From assembly GCA_965226185.1 (NCBI GenBank), contig CBDDCT010000005.1, positions 310,001-374,000 of the forward strand: a DNA stretch of 64,000 bases. The letters run 5' to 3'. Origin of the DNA: CBDCYS01 sp965226185. GTDB lineage: Bacteria > Acidobacteriota > Terriglobia > Bryobacterales > UBA6623. Below are positions 60,202 through 64,000 of the stretch, in pieces; the stretch's first letter is position 1, and the number at the start of each line of letters is the position of its first letter. A program made the position numbers and the translations under genes. The notes below the pieces were generated by a model. The model did not search any database, was not told the DNA's origin, and was given only the letters and a program-made list of their open reading frames with translations.

Positions 60202-61461
60202 ATGACCCCACGACTGAAATTCTGGATCGTTTTCTGCTCGACGCTGCTGACCGTGATGCTGGTCATCGGCGCGCTGATGGGCAAGGACCAAGGCAAGGAA
60301 GGCGCATATAAGCCCTTGGGTGTTTACTCCGAGGTGCTGCGGCACATCAAGAGCGACTATGTCGAAGACCCTGATATGAGCAAGGTCACGCGCGGGGCTC
60401 TTCAAGGCTTGATCGAGCACTTGGATCCGATGTCGAGCTATCTCGGCGCCGAAGAACACGCGAGTTTCAAGGAGAGCCAGGCCAATCCCGACAAAGGAAC
60501 GGGGCTGTCAACAGGGTTGGTAGTACATAAACGGGTTGGGTATGTGACGGTGCTTTCGGTGCTGCCCGGCTCGGCGGCGGATAAGGCGGGCATCCGGATG
60601 GGCGATCTGATCGAGGCGGTGGACGGACTCAGTACGCGCGCGATGCCGCCGGCCTACTTGTACGCTTTGTTGAGCGGGAAGCCGGATACAAGCGTGAAGG
60701 TGCTGGTGCGCTCACTTCGTAATTCCGAAGAACCCCAGGAGTACACGCTCAAACGCGGCCCGGTCCTCCTGCCCGCGGCCGAATACAAGGTTCTCGACGA
60801 CGGCGTGGGTTATCTCGATGTCGATGTCCTGGATAAGGATCGAGTCGATCAGGCCGCGAAAGCGATCAAGGCGCTGGAGTCTCAAGGGGCCGGCAAGATC
60901 GTGCTTGATCTTCGGGGTAACTCGGTCGGAGAGACGGCGGAGGGCATTCGCCTGGCGAACTTTTTCATGGACGAGGGCAAAATCGCTTCCCTCAAGGGTC
61001 AGCAGTATCCGGAAGAATCATTCGAGGCCGACTCGGAATCGACTCTCACGCGCCTGCCGCTGGTGCTGATCACCGACCGCGCCACGGCGGGTGGAGCGGA
61101 GCTGGCCGCGGCGGCGCTGCTGGACAGCAAGCGCGCCAAACTCGTGGGTGAGAGAACCTACGGGCTGGCCGCTCTGCAGAAGACCATTCCTCTCGACGAT
61201 GGAGCGGCGCTTATTCTGTCCATAGCCAAGTATCACCGGCCCAGCGGTGAGGCGCTGCAAGACGGCGGGGTCACGCCGAGCGACCCGGTTAGCCCGGCGG
61301 ATGTGCGGCGCTATCGCGAGTCACAGTTTCCGTCGGACCTGAAGGATCATCCTCCGACGGGCGTGCCCGCCGAGGAAGACGGCGAAGATCCCTACCTGAA
61401 GAAGGCGCTTGAGGTGGTGAAGGAAGCGGCGGCGCCGGAGCCCGCGAAAAAGGCGGCGTAA
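60202..61461 (+). CDS. S41 (CtpA/Tsp-like) family protein lacking the catalytic Ser-Lys pair
   Basis: 419 residues. N-terminal anchor LKFWIVFCSTLLTVMLVIGA, helical domain (LEHLDPMSSYLGAEEHASF region), PDZ domain at ~105-190 (VTVLSVLPGSAADKAGIRMG, DLIEAVDG) and an S41 tail domain (IVLDLRGNSVGETAEGIRLA). In active Tsp/CtpA enzymes the Ser lies in a SASASEI-type motif; here the segment reads ITDRATAGGAELAAAAL (~289). The Lys motif FGKGxVQ reads TYGLAALQ (~318), so Ser and Lys are both absent while the Gln is kept. It is probably a non-proteolytic, PDZ-binding member of the family. Confidence 0.85.
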   Translation: MTPRLKFWIVFCSTLLTVMLVIGALMGKDQGKEGAYKPLGVYSEVLRHIKSDYVEDPDMSKVTRGALQGLIEHLDPMSSYLGAEEHASFKESQANPDKGTGLSTGLVVHKRVGYVTVLSVLPGSAADKAGIRMGDLIEAVDGLSTRAMPPAYLYALLSGKPDTSVKVLVRSLRNSEEPQEYTLKRGPVLLPAAEYKVLDDGVGYLDVDVLDKDRVDQAAKAIKALESQGAGKIVLDLRGNSVGETAEGIRLANFFMDEGKIASLKGQQYPEESFEADSESTLTRLPLVLITDRATAGGAELAAAALLDSKRAKLVGERTYGLAALQKTIPLDDGAALILSIAKYHRPSGEALQDGGVTPSDPVSPADVRRYRESQFPSDLKDHPPTGVPAEEDGEDPYLKKALEVVKEAAAPEPAKKAA

Positions 61462-61679
61462 TTAGTCAAGACAAGGCCAAACGCCCACCTAGAGATGGCG
61501 ATACCGCCCCTCCGCCGCGGCAACCGCCGTGTCCGTGGGATTCTCTCTTCGAAAGTCTGTCCCGGTTCTCCGACGATTTTCCGTCGGCGCGGGAACAACC
61601 CCAAATGCAGGAGCGGCCAAACCTGAGCCTCCTGTTCGAGCCAAATCCGTTGCCGCCGAGTTCACAGAAACCTCAATAG
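61461..61679 (+). pseudogene. Antitoxin-like C-terminal fragment without start codon
   Basis: A reading frame with no ATG, GTG or TTG start encodes PPPRQPPCPWDSLFESLSRF, then SDDFPSAREQPQMQERPNLS and a stop at 61679. WDSLFE...DFPxxxEQPxxQER resembles, by eye, the C-terminal toxin-binding tail of AbrB/MazE-type (VapB) antitoxins. The DNA-binding half is missing. Weak evidence; it may be fortuitous. Confidence 0.3.
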
Positions 61680-61741
61680 TCCCTACCGGAAGGCGGCTTT
61701 AGGCTGGCACAACATTGGGAGATGCTAGTTAGTTAGTAACC

Positions 61742-61769
61742 CGAGGCGAAGGACTAAGCGCCTCGTTTT
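61742..61769 (+). terminator. Rho-independent terminator
   Basis: CGAGGCG (61742-61748) pairs with CGCCTCG (61759-61765) around a 10-base loop and is followed by TTTT. It ends the S41-family transcript and directly abuts the GTG at 61770, which argues against that GTG as the start of the next gene. Confidence 0.65.
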
Positions 61770-61802
61770 GTGGCACAATTTACCCTCGATGCAAGAGGAC
61801 CA

Positions 61803-63113
61803 GTGGTAGAAACGGCGCGAGAGCAGTGGGGGTCCCGGCGCGGCTTCCTGATGGCCGCGGTCGGCTCGGCTGTTGGTCTTGGCAACATGTGGCGGTTCCC
61901 CTATCTCGTAGCCGAGAACGGTGGGGCCGCATTCGTCCTGCTCTACCTCGCGATCATGCTCGTGGTCGGCCTGCCCTTGGTGCTGGCGGAGCTGGTGATC
62001 GGGCGCGGAGCCCGGAAGAGTCCGATCGGCGCGTTCGTCCACTTCGGTGGTCGCGCATGGGCGCCCCTGGGCATGCTCTTCGTGGCCGCCATCTTCCTGG
62101 CATCCAGCTATTACTTCGTGATCGCCGGCTGGACCCTGCGCTACGCCGTCGAGTCGATCGCCATCGGCTTTCCGGGAGAACCGGATGCGCACTTTGAAAG
62201 GATGTCGACGGGGGCCGCGGCGATCGGCTGGCAGCTTTGCTGTGTGGCATTGACGGTCTTCGTGGTGCTGCGAGGGGTTCGTGCGGGGATCGAGCGCTTG
62301 GGACGGGTGCTCATGCCGCTGCTACTGGTCATCCTCTCCGGCCTCGCGCTGTACGCCGCGACGCTTCCCGGCTCCGGCGCGGGCTACCAGTTCTACCTGG
62401 CCCCGGACTTCGCGATGCTGCTCAGTTGGAAGGTGCTGTCCGATGCGGCCTCCCAGGCCTTCTTTAGCCTGGGCATCGGCGTCGGCATGTTGCTGACCTT
62501 CGCGAGCTATCTGAACGAGCAGGAACACCTTCCCAACGCCTCTGTCGTGATCGCGATCTCCGACTTCGCCGTGGCGTTCCTAGCGGGCCTTGCGGTGTTC
62601 CCGCTGATCTTCGCACTCGGGCTCTCGGACATGCTCGCGGAGAACCCCCTGGGCGCGCTTTTCATCATTCTGCCATCTGCCTTCGCAAAGATGGGCGCTG
62701 CCGGTCCATTCGTCGCCCTGCTCTTCTTCCTGGCTCTCGCCATGGCTGCGCTGACTACGACGGTGGCTGCGCTCGAAGTCGTCGTCGCGGCAGCTATCGA
62801 CGGCCTTGGCTGGCAGCGGCGGCGCGCCGTCCTGGTCATTGGGGGAACCCTCTCCGTCATCGGGATCGGTCCGGCGCTCGATCTTCGCGTGCTCGAGTGG
62901 ATGGACAAGCTCGTCGGCCACTTGGTGCTCGTGGCAGCAGGCTTGGCGCTCGCCATCTTCGCCGGCTGGTTCATGAAGGAGCCCATAGCAGAGGCTTCGA
63001 AGGGAGCGAAGGGCATTCGCTGGTTCGTGCTCTGGCGCTGGCTGCTGCGCATTCCCGTACCGTTGGGCCTGCTGCTCGTCTTGTTCGCGAGCATCCAGCT
63101 CCTCAGTGAGTAG
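61803..63113 (+). CDS. Sodium:neurotransmitter symporter family (SNF/NSS) transporter
   Basis: 436 residues from the GTG at 61803, which has AAGAGGA upstream; the frame is open to a GTG at 61770, but that one lies against a terminator. TM1 is LMAAVGSAVGLGNMWRFPYL (the unwound Na/substrate site AVGLGNxWRFPY is intact), then NGGAAFVLLYLAIMLVVGLP and ELVIGRGA. Eleven to twelve hydrophobic helices are visible, including the TM6 region SDAASQAFFSLGIGVGMLL. It imports an amino acid or related solute with sodium across the inner membrane. Substrate not predictable. Confidence 0.92.
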   Translation: MVETAREQWGSRRGFLMAAVGSAVGLGNMWRFPYLVAENGGAAFVLLYLAIMLVVGLPLVLAELVIGRGARKSPIGAFVHFGGRAWAPLGMLFVAAIFLASSYYFVIAGWTLRYAVESIAIGFPGEPDAHFERMSTGAAAIGWQLCCVALTVFVVLRGVRAGIERLGRVLMPLLLVILSGLALYAATLPGSGAGYQFYLAPDFAMLLSWKVLSDAASQAFFSLGIGVGMLLTFASYLNEQEHLPNASVVIAISDFAVAFLAGLAVFPLIFALGLSDMLAENPLGALFIILPSAFAKMGAAGPFVALLFFLALAMAALTTTVAALEVVVAAAIDGLGWQRRRAVLVIGGTLSVIGIGPALDLRVLEWMDKLVGHLVLVAAGLALAIFAGWFMKEPIAEASKGAKGIRWFVLWRWLLRIPVPLGLLLVLFASIQLLSE

Positions 63114-63134
63114 ACGGGCTGATCCGAGACTCGC

Positions 63135-63317
63135 TGTCAGGGCCGCCATGACCTCCTTGGGCCAGGGGGCTGGCACAGTGGTGGGAAGACGTAAAATGGG
63201 CGAGGAGTCTGGCCCACGGAAACCCGGCGCGGAATAGCCGCGTCAGCGGCGAAACAAGAACAGCGTAGGGCGTGAGCCCTAGGAACGAAACCGACCACAA
63301 CCCAGCCCTGACAGGGC
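63135..63317. repeat. Inverted-repeat-bounded unit
   Basis: TGTCAGGGC (63135-63143) is the exact reverse complement of GCCCTGACA (63305-63313). The right copy is itself a hairpin (GCCCTG-A-CAGGGC, 63305-63317). The 161 bp between have no coding character. It looks like a small dispersed non-coding repeat. Confidence 0.45.
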
Positions 63318-63364
63318 GACACCTGCTACAGACAGCACAAACCCCGACTCCTCGAGCCCGCATT

Positions 63365-63382
63365 TCTCACCGCGCGGTGAGA
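63365..63382. repeat. Perfect 18-bp palindrome
   Basis: TCTCACCGCGCGGTGAGA, symmetric over its whole length, in non-coding DNA. Could be a protein-binding site or part of a repeat unit. Confidence 0.5.
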
Positions 63383-63730
63383 CCAAGTGCGTGAGAGGCG
63401 CGTCAGTAGGAGGCGCGAGCTGCTCGGCGACCCCCACTGAATCAAAGACGTGTACTCGGACAGTGCGGCGAGCACGGCGAAAACCGCAATCACCCCAACT
63501 CGGTCACGGATAATTAGCAATAATATTTCCTTTGTTTTCACCAGGTTTGCCGGCCAAGCGCAAAGAATCCCAAGATCGAACTGCTATCCTAAGAACGGGA
63601 AAATCAGCCACCACTCATCCGCCAGTGGGGACGGAAAAGGACAAGCACTTGACGGCTGCGGCGGGTAAAATGGCCAGAATCCCCTCATATACTCTCAAAT
63701 ACTCTCTTTGCAAAAACTAACCAACGATGA

Positions 63731-63997
63731 ATGAATAACTTGCGCCGAAACAGCTATGTCCATATAAGCTCTTTTGCAAGCAAATATTGCCGTTTTGGAT
63801 CGAAAAAAGAGAGAATGTTAGCGAAAAAATGCATACGAGGCAGCCGCCGCTTGGCGCGCCGAGGCGTCAAGACAGTAGGGCGAGCACGGCAAGCAAGCAA
63901 CGAGGTAATGGCGGGCCTCTCGCCGCCTTCGGCCGCAGGCGGGGGTCCTTCTGGACAGCTCGAAAGAACCATCAGAATAATGGCGGAACGCCGATGA
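63731..63997 (+). CDS. Uncertain 88-codon basic frame at the right edge
   Basis: Encodes a basic N-terminal half (KKCIRGSRRLARRGVKTVGR) and a Gly/Pro-rich part. No family recognised and no clear ribosome site. Its TGA overlaps an ATG at 63994 (ATGA), as in coupled genes, so another gene may start at the edge. Could equally be non-coding. Confidence 0.25.
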   Translation: MNNLRRNSYVHISSFASKYCRFGSKKERMLAKKCIRGSRRLARRGVKTVGRARQASNEVMAGLSPPSAAGGGPSGQLERTIRIMAERR

Positions 63998-64000
63998 AAA

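Larger units (their letters stand above)
63114..63730. other. Repeat-containing non-coding region
   Basis: No gene recognised. Contains an inverted repeat pair (63135 and 63305) and a perfect 18-bp palindrome (63365). From 63530 onward it becomes richer in A+T. Confidence 0.5.

Noticed and set aside
1..64000. CRISPR array or rRNA operon
   Set aside because: No regularly spaced direct repeats and no conserved rRNA segments were seen on either strand.

Overview
The window is GC-rich, gene-dense bacterial DNA. Its gene content points to Acidobacteriota, most likely the Bryobacterales/Solibacter side of the phylum. The evidence is the DUF1549/DUF1553-DUF1501 and DUF1592-DUF1552 gene pairs, an ECF sigma factor paired with a Ser/Thr kinase, a NrsF-type anti-sigma factor, a DUF5715 protein, very large TPR proteins and many decayed insertion sequences. 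Planctomycetes share several of these families, so the phylum is an inference. No rRNA, tRNA or CRISPR array was found.

Layout. 1-3011 (minus): an ECF sigma factor followed by a multidomain kinase (kinase, TolB/FlgO-like domain, alpha/beta hydrolase) that runs off the left edge. 4009-9798 (plus): a three-gene operon for secreted proteins (PPC-like, DUF1549/1553 with a cytochrome-like motif, Tat-exported DUF1501). 9965-11206: an enolase-superfamily enzyme with a twin-arginine leader. 11287-13576: IS6-type debris around a frameshifted cytochrome c/sugar dehydrogenase pseudogene. 13577-18588 (minus): a DUF1592-type cytochrome/LamG protein and a DUF1552 protein. 18589-22553: IS remnants, a truncated beta-propeller gene, a cyclase-family hydrolase and a short-chain dehydrogenase.

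22554-37073 is the most distinctive block. It is a plus-strand chain of overlapping genes: a membrane-anchored beta-propeller, a VIT/von Willebrand A protein, a giant TPR protein (interrupted by an apparent frameshift in a G run), an unrecognised exported protein, a minimal penicillin-binding transpeptidase and a SpoIID/LytB protein. Almost everything is predicted to act outside the cytoplasm. I read it as an uncharacterised peptidoglycan or envelope machine.

37087-42832 holds IS4 and VapC remnants, a haloacid dehalogenase, a large propeller-DUF3604 protein and a small locus with a possible HYD1-like ADP-ribosyltransferase. 42869-51039 (minus) carries a BatA/vWA/DUF58 group and a TonB-family protein. 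A complete-looking ISNCY element lies at 51376-52923. The right third is mostly housekeeping or regulatory: YtxH, DksA/TraR, ECF sigma with anti-sigma, PilZ, MiaB, bifunctional nuclease family, DUF5715, a C-terminal-processing-protease homologue that lacks its catalytic Ser/Lys, and a sodium:neurotransmitter-type symporter. The last 0.9 kb is repeat-rich and mostly non-coding.
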